This document shows, one piece after another, positions 10,121 through 22,679 of a DNA stretch of 64,000 nt; position 1 is the stretch's first letter, and each line of letters opens with the position of its first letter. A program made the position numbers and the translations under genes. Under the pieces are notes generated by a model, which worked only from the letters and a program-made list of their open reading frames with translations, made no database searches and was not told where the DNA came from. Origin of the DNA: Epiperipatus broadwayi (Eukaryota > Onychophora > Udeonychophora > Euonychophora > Peripatidae). The DNA is taken from NCBI GenBank assembly GCA_028023455.1, contig JAQFVV010000451.1, positions 124,001-188,000 on the forward strand. Direction: 5' to 3'.

Positions 10121-11753
10121 TATTTATAACTAATACTATTCTTAAAAATATATAGTAGAATTACTATAAAAAAAGTTACCAGAGTCAGATATGTTGTAAA
10201 GATTATCTCAAAAAATTGTCAAAGAGATACAGTTGTGATTGTTTTCATTAGAATGTGGTTTCCAGTAGACTACAAAGAAGAGTTGTATATAGGTAAGGTA
10301 TTGAAGTCTTCCCAAAAAATTGCTGCAGAAAAACTTAAAATATTGTAATATTAAAAGATATTTCAAGCTGTCCAAAGAAAATATTTATAATATGCAGGTT
10401 AAAAAAAAATGTAAATGATTTAAAAATGTGATGACCATTTTCAGTTATCAAAGTGCATTTTCTATCATTATAGTCTGACATCACGATTTTTTAAAAGAAA
10501 ATTTCTTCATATACAGCTCAATTATGATTAGGTGCTTGGGAGACCACGTCCCATTTGAATAGCATTAATGACAAGTTGAACACCAATTCAACAAGTTTTA
10601 ACTTTCAGATTCATCACTTTACTAATAAAATATATTAATGGGGCTTAAAATTCATTTTAATCTAAAGCTCTCTCCTTCATTAAATAATAAAGCATACATT
10701 GTATTCCAAAATGTCAAATAAGCTGATTAAAAGAATAGCATGTGGTGTATATGATTATACTTGCATTATAAACTGATCTCTATAACCAATCCAACACGTA
10801 TCTTTTATTTTCTATTCGTTTTATTATCTTTTATTTTTTCTTCTGGGATCAGAATGGTTACTTTAATTTACAAGTATGATGTATTTCTGAAGATAAATAG
10901 ATCGATTCCTTCTAAACTAGAAGCAAATTAATGTGCTTAAGACATTTATGTGTGAGTTAACAATTATAAACTTTTATTAAGTTAGTTTACTGAGTCATTA
11001 TTGCTAAAATAACTGTAAACATCCTAATGAGGATTTACAAAATCACTTGATAACATTTAATGACCAATTAAAAAAAAAAAATTAAATTCTCGCCATACTC
11101 TCATTATCTTTTTAATTTATAAACTATTATCGAACTTTCTACTTAAACAATGGCTAATAAATAAAAAAAACATTTTTACAAGAAAATAATCGCTCTTTTT
11201 TTTTCTTAAATAGTAAATACTGACAGATGTAGTGTATAGAGAAGTATAACAAAGAAATGGTAAACAATTCTTTTTTCAAAAAAAAAAAAAAACAGAAAAC
11301 GGATTTCAAAAGATGCATAATTTTTCTTCTTAATTCACTTTTTTAACTCACAGATACACAAAACAAACAAGTCATTTTAAATGTTTAACAAAATTTAACA
11401 GCAAGTCTGCAAACAAAATTTACATCAAACAATCAACGAAGATAAGATCGCTAGAGACGTCTTTCTCAACGATTCAGCGAAAGAAACAGCTATGATCTTT
11501 AATTACAAATAAATAAATGACCTTCATTAAATTTCTAAAAAAAAAAAAGAATTAATTTTAGAACAATGTTATCTAATTAAATATATGTAACTATGCCTGC
11601 AGACGTTACTTTGAAGTTGATAACAAAAGAGCTCAGGAAAAAAACAGACATCCAACAATTATTTAAGCATTAAAAGAAAAAAGGAAATTGTTTTTAACTT
11701 CATGTAAAAGAAAAATGAACTTAAAAAAATAAAGAAAAATGAACTATTGCTAA
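10121..11753. other. AT-rich stretch, nothing recognised
   Basis: Contains poly-A and poly-T runs but no coding similarity or repeat copy that I could match to others in the window. Confidence 0.5.
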
Positions 11754-11858
11754 AGTGGTGTAGCAAAGAATGACGGATTCTGGGACTAAGGCTCGTGAAT
11801 AGCGGCCATTTCTGTCACTTCCGTTCTCGAATTTTTTATAAACTCTCGAGCGATAAAC
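11754..11858 (+). mobile_element. tRNA-derived SINE, family S2
   Basis: AGTGGTGTAGCAAAGAATG followed by GGCTCGTGAATAGCGGCCA, CTGTCACTTCCGTTCTCGA and ATTTTTTATAAACTCTCG matches copies at 32478, 32597, 39880 and 40545 (minus). The A-box-like and B-box-like spacing suggests a tRNA origin. It is CG-rich compared with its surroundings. Confidence 0.5.
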
Positions 11859-11934
11859 CATTCGATTATGTACTGCGTATATATATGTGTGCGCTATCAA
11901 AACAGCCCTTTGTAATCCTAAAAAAATAGAAAAA

Positions 11935-12900
11935 CTGCACGTTCTGATAAAATATCTAAAGCAATTCTAAAATATGCCGATGAAATGTTAACTTCAAAAG
12001 TGTTGAAATTTTTTAGTAATATATGGACTCATGAATTGCCGCCTGATCTTAAGGATACTTCAATTGTTTTAATTGGAGTAATTATCCTGGAATGTCATTA
12101 TTATTCACTACAATAAAGATGCTTCTAAAGATTTTACTGAACAGGTTGCTTCAGCCAAAGATGAATGGTTACCAGACGATGTGGTTTTAGAGAAAGTGTC
12201 GGGAATCAAAAGAATTATTTATATATTATATTTATTAATTTGGTCAAGGCATTTGACTCAATGAAACAGATATATAGTCTTGTTTGAAAATACTTTGGTT
12301 AACTACCAAAGTGTATTCACATTAGTCATTTTCTACATGATGAAATGAGAATTACTACAGATGGAAAATCTGGGGTATAGTATTTGAAATGAAAAGTGGT
12401 TTAAATAAGTATGTGCATTTGTTCCAACATTGTTTTCGATTTCCACAACAATGGTCTTTGGAACTATTGATAGGCTGCTTAATAAAATAGGGATTTGATT
12501 GTGGAATTTTTAATGCTAATCGATTAAAAGTAAAAACAAAAATTGAATCTTGGATTCTCGATTTGATTGTGTTATTTTTGCCAGTTCAAAAAATGATTTA
12601 CAGAATGTCAGAAATGTTCTCAATGTGACATATAAATGTTTTAGTTTAAAAATTAATGATTAAAAAAACTCAAGTTCTTTATTAGCCAGTGATGGAAGAA
12701 AAATCTTTAGCAAATTTTAGTTTGAATGATAACTAATTTGAGAATTTAAGGCAATTTAAATATTTTGATAGTTTTATAAATGGACAGATGGGCTTAGATA
12801 CTGAGATACAACACAGTCTCTAATATATTCCTACTGCTTTTAAAAAGTTAAAAAATGAATATTTTATCAATAGAAAATAACTGCAGCAACTAAATTAGAT
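11935..12900 (+). pseudogene. Decayed LINE reverse transcriptase (distinct from the RTE copies)
   Basis: Across several frames the plus strand reads SDKISKAILKYADEMLTSK, LPPDLKDTSIVLI, a block like NYPGMSLL and LLKILLNRLL, GFRESVGNQ, INLVKAFDS (motif A), then RLKVKTKIES, LFLPVQ where FADD should be, KINDKKTQVL-like and FKYFDSFINGQMGLDTEIQ. This is the familiar order of a non-LTR reverse transcriptase, with a YLGS-type block after the palm. It has many stops and frameshifts, and neither the endonuclease nor the 3' end is visible. Confidence 0.65.
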
Positions 12901-13150
12901 ATAAAATCATCAAAACACCATGTAATCATCATTTTATATGCGTACACATGCTGTTAATATGAATAGCAAACTCAGGTCTTAGTAAGCAATGGAATGCAAG
13001 GAGGTTTGTGCATAAAATCCTTATTAAATGCCTTCTTATTCAATATCTCCAGACCAGTTTCTAGTGTTTGACTTTCATCAGTGAGGAGCCTTGGATCTGA
13101 AAGCACTATACCTAGATCTTAGGATCTAATGTAATCCTCCAAAGCTCAAA
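12900..13150 (-). repeat. Family A repeat unit (single copy)
   Basis: It begins with ACACCATGTAATCATCATT, passes through GTTTGTGCATAAAATCC and the ribozyme segment at 13038-13096, and ends with CTAGATCTTAGGATCTAATG. This order is shared by copies at 13770, 34312 and 46191. The ribozyme is encoded on the minus strand. Confidence 0.75.
13038..13096 (-). ncRNA. Type I hammerhead ribozyme, family A
   Basis: Minus-strand reading: outer stem I ATCCAA, internal loop GGC, inner stem I TCCTCA, core CTGATGA, stem II AAGTCAAACACTA, core GAAAC, minimal stem III loop TG, GTC cleavage triplet, inner stem I TGGAGA, loop TA, outer stem I TTGAAT. Inner stem I pairs at five of six positions, counting one wobble, and the outer stem at five of six. 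All invariant core bases are present. Predicted cleavage is just after GTC. Confidence 0.75.
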
Positions 13151-13769
13151 ATAAACACACAATATTTTTTTCAATCCAAGTTTATTCACTTGTTTGGTCA
13201 TTAAATTAGATGCATAAAGGCTTTAGAAAACTATCATTTAAGAATGCTTTTTAAAATTATAAAAAAATATAGTGATAAACAAATAAAATCAATCGTTAGT
13301 ATTTGGTTACCTGTACCTGCCACTAGAGGCGCTGTTTCTGTGTAAATACACAGAAGTATTCACAGTAGGGGCTAAAGACTGCCAATCAACCAATATGGTC
13401 TTTGAATTGCTGGATGTGATATTATAGAATCATTATTGCAAAATTACACCATCAGTGTATAGAACATGTAAAATTAATAATCAATGTAAGACTGCCTAAA
13501 AATATTTTATAGTGAACTTGAGTATGATTTTTGTAAGAGAGATAGAACCTGTTTATGTTACAAAAATTATTATAAGTCATTCTAATTATCTGTGATATTC
13601 ATTGCTTCTATTGAAAAGATAGGAAAGAAAAGAAAATAATTTGGAGAATTGCAATTAGACAGGATGTTGAAGTACTTCAGAAAAAAAGTTTTTATTTTTT
13701 GCAGAAGTCAAAAAATAGGATTAAAAAATGTCAAATAAACAGAAAACAGATCAGTATATTCTGTGTAAT
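13151..13769. other. Intergenic stretch, nothing recognised
   Basis: AT-rich sequence between two family A repeats. One patch near 13315-13345 (CTGCCACTAGAGGCGCTG) is GC-richer but unidentified. Confidence 0.4.
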
Positions 13770-14165
13770 GGATTTCTCCATATAGTAGTGCCACTTTGTG
13801 CTAACCAGAGTAATCAATGGATGCCAGAAGGCTTGTGCATAAAATCCCTATCTAGTGCCTACTCATCCAATATTCCCAGACAAGTTTCTAGCTTGTGGCC
13901 TTCATCAGTGAGGAGCCTTGGGTCTGAGAGCACTGTACCTAGATCTTAGGATCTAATGCAACCCTCTAGCAGCCACCTTTTATCTCTACTTCACTACAAA
14001 ACTATGAGGATGAGTAGGCACTAGATAGGGATTTTATGCACAAGCCTTCTGACATTCATTGATTACTCTGGTTAGCAACAAGTGGCACTACTATATGGAG
14101 AGTTTTTGCCTGTTTACTAACAGTTATGTGCTAGCATGAGATGGTGATCATGTGATGTGTAATGG
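13770..14165. repeat. Family A repeats as a head-to-head inverted pair
   Basis: The first unit (13770-13965) carries a ribozyme on the minus strand. The second (about 13966-14165) is the same family inverted. It shows GATGAGTAGGCACTAGATAG, TTTTATGCACAAGCC, TTGATTACTCTGGTTAGC and AGAGTTTTTGCCTG, but lacks the ribozyme core. The two meet near CTAGCAGCCACCTTTTATC. Confidence 0.75.
13865..13923 (-). ncRNA. Type I hammerhead ribozyme, family A
   Basis: Minus strand: ACCCAA, GGC, TCCTCA, CTGATGA, AGGCCACAAGCTA, GAAAC, TT, GTC, TGGGAA, TA, TTGGAT. The total is exactly 59 nt, as in five other copies. Stem II is GGC/GCT around CACAA, with an A-A mismatch next to the core. Inner stem I has one C-A mismatch. 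The invariant core is intact. Confidence 0.75.
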
Positions 14166-16602
14166 ATTTCCTTGTGGTTCATAAATTGGTTTGTATAATC
14201 ATGGCAAAACTCATTTCTAGAGTAGTTTTTTTTATATTTTCCCCTCTTGGAATTGAATAGGCATTATTATTTGTGACTGGCTGTTGCTTCCAGTAATATT
14301 TATATATATATATTCCCAATATTTAAAATTATTATTTTGAAATTATTCTATGGAATAAAACTAATCTATTACATGGTTACCAATTTACAACAGTCCTCAT
14401 TGAATTTATCAAGAGTTAGCACATTAAATCTTACTATTTGTAAATATACAAAGTTTACTGCTTTATGGAATAGAAACTTCATAAATTGTTTCACAAAATA
14501 AAATCTTTTTGCAATATGAAAGCCATTTTCAATATTATCTTATAAAGTATATTTATTGAAATGATATATATTGGTACATCACATTTCACCTACTATGTCC
14601 CATAGTAATAATTATCTTAGGTTTAGACCCTACCAAGTTCATGTATATTCATGATGTTTAGGTATAGTTATGTATATACATGTATGCCTATGTATAATAC
14701 GTATATTCAAGTATATTTCATATGTTAAATTGAACACGTGTATCGACATATCTGTATATTTATTTAAAGATATATTTGTGTAAACATCATTATATATGTA
14801 TCAGCGCACTTATATATATGCAAATGAAAGCTATAGCATATAATAGATTTAGTAAGGTTACAGGACAATTATATTTATATTTTAAATCTTTAATTTTCAT
14901 AAATTTAATGTATAAATTTATTTGTTATTTAAGAATCGTATATATTTTCACTTCCAAGAGTGATCAACATACATATACAGTGAGATGTTTATGCAGAAAA
15001 TAATTTAATGTTAAAAATATTAAATAATTCTTGGTAAAAGATCATATCACATGCACCTGGTTAGAATTATGTGGAGGGCAAATATAAATTTTAAAAATAA
15101 CAAATTTTAAAGTATATCTTGGACAAACCAAATGCATCCAAGCTGCACCATTTTTATTCACTAGAGAATTTCTTTTGTCTTTACCAGGATGAAATATTAA
15201 GCTTAAAAGTCAATAAAGAGATGATAAATTTAAAGATTAAAATTTAAAAGTTATAAACAAGTTAATATGTTTACAGAGGGTGCCAGAAATCTAATATAAA
15301 AAAACCCAAATTTTCAGCACTCTATCTATATCTCCTGTAATAATTAAAGCAGTTGCTGCCGGGAGCTACACCCACTTGAAAATTAACATGAATGGCTAAG
15401 AAGCCCTAACTTTTCCATCTTCCTTCAGAAGAACTGTCACCTGCACATCATCACCATCACTGGAATGGAGGAGACCAGCACCATCAGCTACCAAAGAAGA
15501 CAGTGAGGGAAGATAACCTATTTAGAAATGCCAGTGCCTATTTCAAATGCCTGACAACTTAGCCTAAAAGATTGGTAATATTTCTTTTCTGCAGAGCTCT
15601 ATAAATCTTTTAAAATTTCTAATAAATTCTTTAAGCTAGCTATTTGTAATGAATGTTCAGCAGTCATTAATTCTTGATTAAGTAAACTCTTGTAAAATAA
15701 AGTTTCTAAATGAAATGTAAATGCTGCTTGTCATTTGAAAATAAAATGCAGTATTTAAAGGCTATCAGCAAATAAACAAAGGATTTATTATTTCTCAAAA
15801 GTTCATAAAAAGTTTGATTATCTGAAATGATAGAACCAAAGCTATGATCTATGGACCTTGATCTCCAGTGTCAATCACCCTACCACCACTTTATGACAAG
15901 CCACCATTAAAACTTTCATAAGAAGTAGTAGTCAAAATGAAAATAAAAGCTACATTTAAAATTATAAAGATTAAAAAACTTCTCTAGGCTAAGAACAATT
16001 ACACTTGAAAACAAAATTTTAATTTCAAAGACAAGTGATAAAAAAACTAATAAAAATGTTTATATTATAAAGTACTAAAAAGTTTATATAACTTTATTTG
16101 ACTGCCCACTTATCAATTTCAAAAATAGCTGCTTTTACTTGAAAAAATTAAAATTCCTAAAAAATATTACAAAATCTTTATTATTGGATGTGGAAATCTA
16201 ATCAAAAAGTTCATTCTTTGATATGTTTAAAAATAATTCAGTTTTTATTAAATGCTTATAAACATAATCTTTTACCAGCTTTAATATAGCTGAAACAATG
16301 TGGAAATACTAAAAAACCTCAGTGAGCTGTAAGTAAACTAACTGTCAGTAAACATAAAATGTAGTTCTGCATTATTTTATAAATGCTTTTATTCAACTTA
16401 AAAAGTTTGTTTATTCGTCCATGTTGAAGCTTGTAACGGATTTTTAACATACTTCTATCAAATGGATTTGCTTCAAATTTTATACATATCAATGACAATC
16501 TGGTACTAGGATATTTTAGGCTTGTCTAACTAGTTGTCCAGTCTAACAGTGTTAGCAGATCAAATTTCAATATACATGATATAAGTAATATATGGGAAAG
16601 AG
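14166..16602. other. Long intergenic stretch with one GC-richer patch
   Basis: No gene is recognised. A GC-richer patch at about 15340-15560 includes CATCATCACCATCACTGG and has a plus-strand frame reading PSEELSPAHHHHHWNGGD and onward to a stop. I cannot match it to any family, and it could be an old repeat. Confidence 0.4.
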
Positions 16603-16887
16603 AACAAACAAGTGTTACTGACCTCATTGAAAAAATTAAAAGACTGAAGTGGAGTTGGGCTGGACATATTGCTAGAAGAGATGATAATAGATGGACAATT
16701 GAAATCTTAAACTGGATTCCAAGAGATTGTAAAAGACCCAGAAAGAGACCATATGAGATGGATGTATGAAATAAGAAAATGTGCCAGGATGATGTGGGAG
16801 AAGAGAAGCTAAAGATTGGAGGAGATGGATTGAGCTTGGAGAGACCATCCTGTAGTGGATTGATAATGGTGATGATGATGATGATAT
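16603..16887 (+). mobile_element. 5'-truncated RTE fragment (3' end only)
   Basis: Reads GVTDLIEKIKRLKWSW-like at the start (about 16613-16660), then AGHIARR, DNRWTIEILNWIPRDCKRP and WIDNG. The last codons run into GGTGATGATGATGATGAT. It matches the C-terminal 90 residues of the element at 7159 closely, with one small frameshift near 16755. The short ATG repeat tail is typical of RTE 3' ends. Confidence 0.85.
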
Positions 16888-18414
16888 AAGTTCAGTAAGT
16901 TTTCAGTACATGCAATATATGGTCATACACATGTTAACTAAAAAGTGTTTACAATTAATTAAATTAGAAAAACCAACAAACTAAAACTTGCTTTTTTAAA
17001 AAAAGGTTGAATATTGCCTTTATAAAAACAAAAATTATAAATGGTTCTAAAGGTGTAAATAATTTTGTTTTTAAAATGTAGAAATACAGCAACACTATTT
17101 ATGTTCTTCGTTTGTAAATTTGAGTAGAAATAATTACAAAAAATCTATTGCAAAATATCTGATAACAAAAATAATAAATATACTTTGTAAAAAAATGTTT
17201 TTATATAATTTAAAGAATAATTCACTAAAAATCCCAAAAATTTTTTTTTCTTGAGTCATTGTTTGGGGTGATAGAGTTAACTTAAAATGAATGTGTGTGT
17301 GTGTGGGTTCCATTACCTAATTTATAGATGTCAGCCCCTCTGCTATTATTTTAATTTAACTATATCAACCCAAATAATAGACCAAGGGAAAAAAATTGGG
17401 GAGTTTTTACACATTACACCTCAAATTAAATAAAAAGTTTGTTATAAAATATTTTATATATATATTATTATATGTGATTTGCTCATTTGAAAGAAAAATT
17501 ACTCGTGGCAAAATTACAGAAAAAAATAGTAGGAAAGTATTTAATTGTTATTTTTTTCTTTTTAACAAATGCTAAAGGAAAAAAACAGACATTAATTTTG
17601 TTTTTAAATCCATAATTCGTTTTTATTACTATTAAACCTCTAGACATAACGTTTTTTTCTTATTTTTTGTTGAAAAGAGATATTGCTTTAACATATAGTA
17701 AAAATATATCGAAAGCATATTAGGCAGTAATAAAGCTAAATACTATTAAAAAACTAACCTTTCTGTGGATATTTTCTTTTTGTCAGATATTACTTTAATA
17801 TATATATATACCTTTTCAATAAAATAATAAGCTCATATTTGCATAAAAATAAAAATATTTTATCACAATATATATATATCTTTGAAAATAATTTTTAAAA
17901 TAATAGTTTTAAAATATAATTAATATGTACAAAAGTGAAAAACATTATTACAATTTTAGTGTTAAAAAAATGAAAATATATTTGAATTAAAATAATATTA
18001 TTTTTATGTTTCCATACCAAATTACTGATACTAATAGAGCTTCAAATTAATTATAGGATCTAATAAACAAATAAAAAACCCATTAAAATTAGCAAATTTT
18101 TTGATATTTGAATAGCCATTATTTATTTACTGAGTGTCATACACAATTATATATATATATGTTAATAAAATTTATTTGATTTATATTGAAAGCACATATA
18201 CATTATTATTATTTCCAAATTTGATGTGTACTATTTTACATAATAAATTATTTTCTATGAGAAATATTTAAAGATAATAATGACTTTAAAAAAATAAAAG
18301 AGATTAATTTGTTGTTAAAAAGAGCAGTCTATTATGTTTCTATATATATATATATAAAAGTTAATGAAGAAAAGAAAATCACTTACTGTGTTATTTTAAA
18401 AGTAAAATTTATGG
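16888..18414. other. AT-rich stretch, nothing recognised
   Basis: Very AT-rich with (TA)n runs near 17455, 17800, 17870 and 18150. No coding similarity. Confidence 0.5.
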
Positions 18415-18835
18415 TATTTGAATACAGACTTTCAAACTCCTGTCAGCTATTCTCTCTCTCTCTCATCCAAATGATACACATGACCACACACATGTGATAA
18501 AGATAATTTTCTCTAATGTATGTATTTCATGCTGAACCAGCACTCATCAGTTGATCCAGATCATCATCTCCCACACACACACATATATATAAATATATAA
18601 ATAACCAATGCTCACTTTATATTAAGATAGCGACTCTTCAAACTTTAATGGACAGGTTTCAATCTTCTTCATTCTCCAACCGATGACACATTCAAAGCTC
18701 TTAGTTACCGATTTTGTTGTCATACTCATGTTAACCATAAGTCACTCTGACCCATCATATGTAGGACATTAAGCTCATTTAAATACACAGAAGAGGGATG
18801 GGTAGAATGTAGGTTGAATATGTAATATTTACATA
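18415..18835 (-). repeat. Family B repeat unit, copy 2
   Basis: Full unit with ATACAGACTTTCAAACTCC, the core at 18525-18550, TTAAGATAGCGACTCTTC, CTTTAATGGACAGG and a terminal GGGTTGAATATG-like end. It is followed by a second partial unit at 18858, a tandem spacing of about 460 bp. Confidence 0.75.
18525..18550 (-). ncRNA. Hammerhead-like core, family B (best preserved copy)
   Basis: The minus strand reads CTGATGA, stem-loop GTGCTG-GTT-CAGCAT, GAAA, then TACATA. Core boxes are perfect and stem II is six base pairs with one G-U. A candidate stem III pairs ATACATA with TGTGTAT downstream (about 18475), leaving a C in the cleavage position. I could not find a convincing stem I for CTGGATCAA, so self-cleavage is unproven. 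Confidence 0.55.
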
Positions 18836-18857
18836 CAAGTATCAAATATATACGTTA

Positions 18858-18965
18858 AACTAGATATAATTAGAAGAGATTTGACCACAGACTTTCAAAT
18901 TTCCTTTAGTCATCCACTCCATTTTATACAACTGATACACATGACCATATACATGTAATGAATTG
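18858..18965 (-). repeat. Family B repeat, partial tandem copy
   Basis: TTGACCACAGACTTTCAAAT, CATCCACTCCATTTTATAC and GACCATATACATGTAATGA match the first 110 bases of the unit at 18415. Confidence 0.6.
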
Positions 18966-19579
18966 TTATCAAATGAGGTATTTTTGTACTAATAAAACAA
19001 TAGTTTTAACATATTTTATTATGGCTTCCATATTAATTGAGAAATCATTCTGCACTATATAAATATTTCAGGAATAACTTCTTTTGATAGTTGCCTTGTA
19101 GAATTGTTAACTATCCATGAAAATATAACAATCACATGACTTATATTAATACCATTATGATGACTGTCTTAATATTAAAAGATAAATGTTTTTTTCTCCA
19201 TGACGATTAATGAAGGAAGTTATTTCTGAAATGCATGTATACTGCATAGTGATTTGTCAATTTTTTTTTATGTAGAATGATAGCCATAGTAAAGTGTATT
19301 ATTTACGATGATCAGAACTATCAATTCTTTAAATTTATTTGCATTTAATTTAACAATTACTGCTAAATAAGTTATTTAATTATTATTTATTTCAGTTTAA
19401 TGCAGCAAAAGCATTTTAATTTTTTTACTTAGTATTTGACCACTTGAATCTTGTTCCTATATTCAATTTTTGGTTTAAAAAACAAACCTTAGTTCAGTAT
19501 ATAAATTTTTTAAATAAATGTAAGACATATAAAAGCAGATCTAACATAAATCCTAAGGTTTACATAATGATTTTTGGTC
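18966..19579. other. AT-rich stretch, nothing recognised
   Basis: No recognisable gene or repeat. Confidence 0.45.
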
Positions 19580-19690
19580 TTTTTTTTTTTTTTTTAAGTG
19601 TCATAGCATTGGCCGGGACACGAACCCACAACCCGGGCAACTGCCTGCAAGTGCAAAGCAGTCGCGCTGACCTCTCGACCACCAATGCAA
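19580..19690 (-). mobile_element. tRNA-derived SINE, family S1
   Basis: Minus strand: GGTCGAGAGGTCAGCGCGAC (A box region), an anticodon-arm-like segment, GTGGGTTCGTGTCCC (B box), CAATGCTATGACAC and a long poly-A tail. The same body with A-rich tail occurs at 31066, 32286 and 49679. No intact tRNA fold is expected. Confidence 0.7.
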
Positions 19691-21699
19691 GACGATTTTT
19701 GGTTTTGATTCCATTTTTCTAGCTCGATACCTTCTGTTACTCATGATAGCTTCCCTACCACATAATGCCTTCAATGCTCACACATTGATTGATTTAACTT
19801 TAAATTATTACAATTTTTACACTCCCCTCCACCCTTCCAATTCTATGCACAAAATTAAATTTATCAAAATAATCATACAATTAATTGTTCTGCAAGTCAC
19901 ATAATATGTAAGCATTAAAGTGATGTGCTGAACTAAAGACTGACTCAAAATCTTTTGGTCGTGAACCCATTTTTCTACCATTGGGATAAAGAACCCAGGG
20001 CATATTAGTCATATAGTTAGTGGTTTGGATAATCATGTGAGATTTTCCTTAATTCAAACCTGACCTAAAAATCAGTTGGTTTTTGAGTTTACCATTTTGC
20101 CATTGCATTAAAGTACATAAATCACTTAATTAAGATAACTAAAAAGTTTAATTAAAGTATTATAATTTAAAAACTATCTGGATATAAATCCAATCAAGGA
20201 CCTTTATATATCAATTGCTTAATATGTTAGTGATATTAAACTTCAAAATGGAAAATAGATGCTCTGTCCCATTTAGTTAACCAAAATAGAGATTTCTTTA
20301 ATTGTTTGAAAAGTCTCCTGAGATTTAAGCTCCCTATTGGCAGTGTAATCATTTCTAGAACTTTTAGCTTTGGGACTGCTATTCTTATATCTCTCTAAAC
20401 TCACACAGGACACATGAGAATTAATTTTAAAAATGTCCAACATATCAGCCAATCCTTTTTAATCATGGCTACTTTATTAACTAGATACTATGCCTAGGAT
20501 CTGTAAAAATTTTAGAGCCTATGAAAACAGGATTATTAATTTTTTTTCTTGGAATTGGCAAAATTTTAAGATAAAGGTATTTTATATTTTCAATCACAAA
20601 AATTATATACAGAAATATTTAAACATAGAAATAGTTTTTATTAAGAACTTTTGAAAGCATAAACCACTATATGTCAAGTTTGTTTTTAAAAATCAAATAT
20701 AATATATAAAATGATTGTTTTTAGTTTATCAGACTGCAATTTTAACTACAGAACCTGGACATTGCCAAATACTATAATGTACCAAATGAGGTTCAAACCG
20801 CATACACATAATATTATTGAAATAGATACTATAGTTTTTGGAATACTTTTCTGTTTCTAATAGCAGTGAGATAGAGTTAAGTACAAGACAACTCAGGGCT
20901 TTCAAAAACCTTAAAGCAATTCTGTTCTTATTACTTCGGACAGTTTATCAAAACACTTTAATAATTAGAACATCTATTTATATAAATATATTTATTTTTT
21001 CAGTTTTATTGAAAGTTATTTTTAAACCGTTTAATGAATATCATTCCTCTCAAACGTTTCTATTCAGGTTATATAAAATAGAGATTAGACTATAATTAAC
21101 GTTATTTATTATGATATTTATTAACGAATGTTAACTGATAATGTACATATCAGATTAAGAATACAATAAGTTATTGATTAATTTATGATAACAATTGCTT
21201 TTGGTAATGAGAGCATTCAGCTGATTCAAGATGAAGATATTAAGAATTAAAAAAAAAGTAAATATTTTCATGTTTATTTGTTTAATTGTTTGTTTTCAAA
21301 ATTGATTTAGTTTCAATTTCAAGGTTAGCATTAATCAGCTTTCTGCACTAATCGCACATACGTTCATTATTACTAAGAATGATTTTGTAATTAAAGTAAT
21401 GAGTTTTTCTCAGCAATTAGAAAAAGAATATCCTCATATTTAAAATAATTTTATTTTTAAATGCTTTATAATTTTGACTCCATTGAATATAAAATGATTT
21501 CTGAAAGCAGATTTATTGATTGTAAAGGATAACAATTAAAAAATAAAACACTTGATCAATATCAATAATACCTGATCACAGACTATATATATCTAGGATA
21601 AATATATAATAATAAAAACATTTTTTAAAACTAATTTATTTAACATATTAATAATTTTTATTGATCATTCATTAAACTAGAAATTATCCAATAATGACT
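19691..21699. other. Intergenic stretch, nothing recognised
   Basis: Unique AT-rich sequence; the block 19920-20460 is slightly less AT-rich but has no frame or repeat match that I can support. Confidence 0.45.
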
Positions 21700-22102
21700 A
21701 ATATTTCTGTAGTGTAATTTTCACTGCACCACTCTCACGTAAAATAGGGACTGGTTTCAATCACTTTTAACACCTTGTGGAAGTATGTAATTATAAACAT
21801 ATGACCAAAGACATGAAATAGATCTATAATTCCCAAAATACACGTTTTGTGCTGAACCAGCACTCATCAGTTGGCTCAGAGCACAATCTCTTACACAAAT
21901 CTTTATCATTGTTCAGTATATATATATAGACAGCAATTACTACACTTTATTTGATGTCATCTTGGGGATCATAGATCTTTTTCACATGTCTTTGGACATA
22001 CGTTTATGATTACATCAATCCACAAGGTGTTAAAAGTGAATAGAATCCAGTCCCTACCTAGCATGAGAGGGGTGTAGTGAAAATTACACTACAGAAATAT
22101 TA
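21700..22102. repeat. Inverted-repeat element of 403 bp containing a family B core
   Basis: Terminal sequences AATATTTCTGTAGTGTAATT and its complement at 22083-22102 are perfect. The arms continue with about 80 percent identity through GGGACTGGTTTCAATCACTT and TAACACCTTGTGG to about 21840 and 21963. The centre holds a family B core at 21845-21870: minus-strand CTGATGA, GTGCTG-GTT-CAGCAC, AAAAC. Confidence 0.75.
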
Positions 22103-22309
22103 ATTCATTTAACACACTTTCTTATTTTTCTATCTATTTAAAATTTGTACTATATAATACTAAGAGATGGGTGAAGTATTTAGAAAACCTATATTGTTGT
22201 ATCATTTAGTTGTTGGTTATTACTCATGGGAAAGAGAAATGTGAATAACTCTATGTGTGTGTATGTTTAAAATTAAAAAAATCAGATATATTAATCTTTA
22301 ACTGAGGTT

Positions 22310-22440
22310 TAAAGTTTATATCTGTATTAGAGATAATCTCTAGTTTAGATAATGATTAATAGTAATCATTATTGTATTTACTTGTGGTGGATGGTGTCAA
22401 ATTTATGAGTGGAGTGACTTTGACAATGGTAAATAAAAAT
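22310..22440 (+). repeat. Dispersed repeat also at 27980-28070
   Basis: TAGTTTAGATAATGATTAAT, AGTAATCATTATTGTATTTA and GTGGATGGTGTCAA match TAGTTTAATAAATGATTAAT and the sequence after it at 27995. At 27.9 kb the repeat lies directly beside a family B core, so it may be part of that element. Confidence 0.55.
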
Positions 22441-22679
22441 GTAACAAAAAAGTTAGATCAAATGAAGCAAGATACAATAACTTCATGAGAATAATTCTTG
22501 AGGACTTTAAAACATATTAAAAATTAGTAAATGTAATTAATGTTTTGAAAATGTAGATTATTTATAGTCATTAATAAAAGAAAATAAATCAAAATAAGTG
22601 TTGTTGAAGAATAACTTGCTAACCAGTATGGTGAACAATTTGAAGTATTCACAAAAATATGAGTAAATATTAAAAAAAA

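Noticed and set aside
13728-13949. 73-codon plus-strand frame
   Set aside because: It runs across a non-coding family A repeat and its hammerhead; other copies of the repeat do not keep the frame.
19444-19722. 92-codon plus-strand frame ending in an arginine-rich segment
   Set aside because: Its second half is the antisense of an S1 SINE and its poly-A tail.
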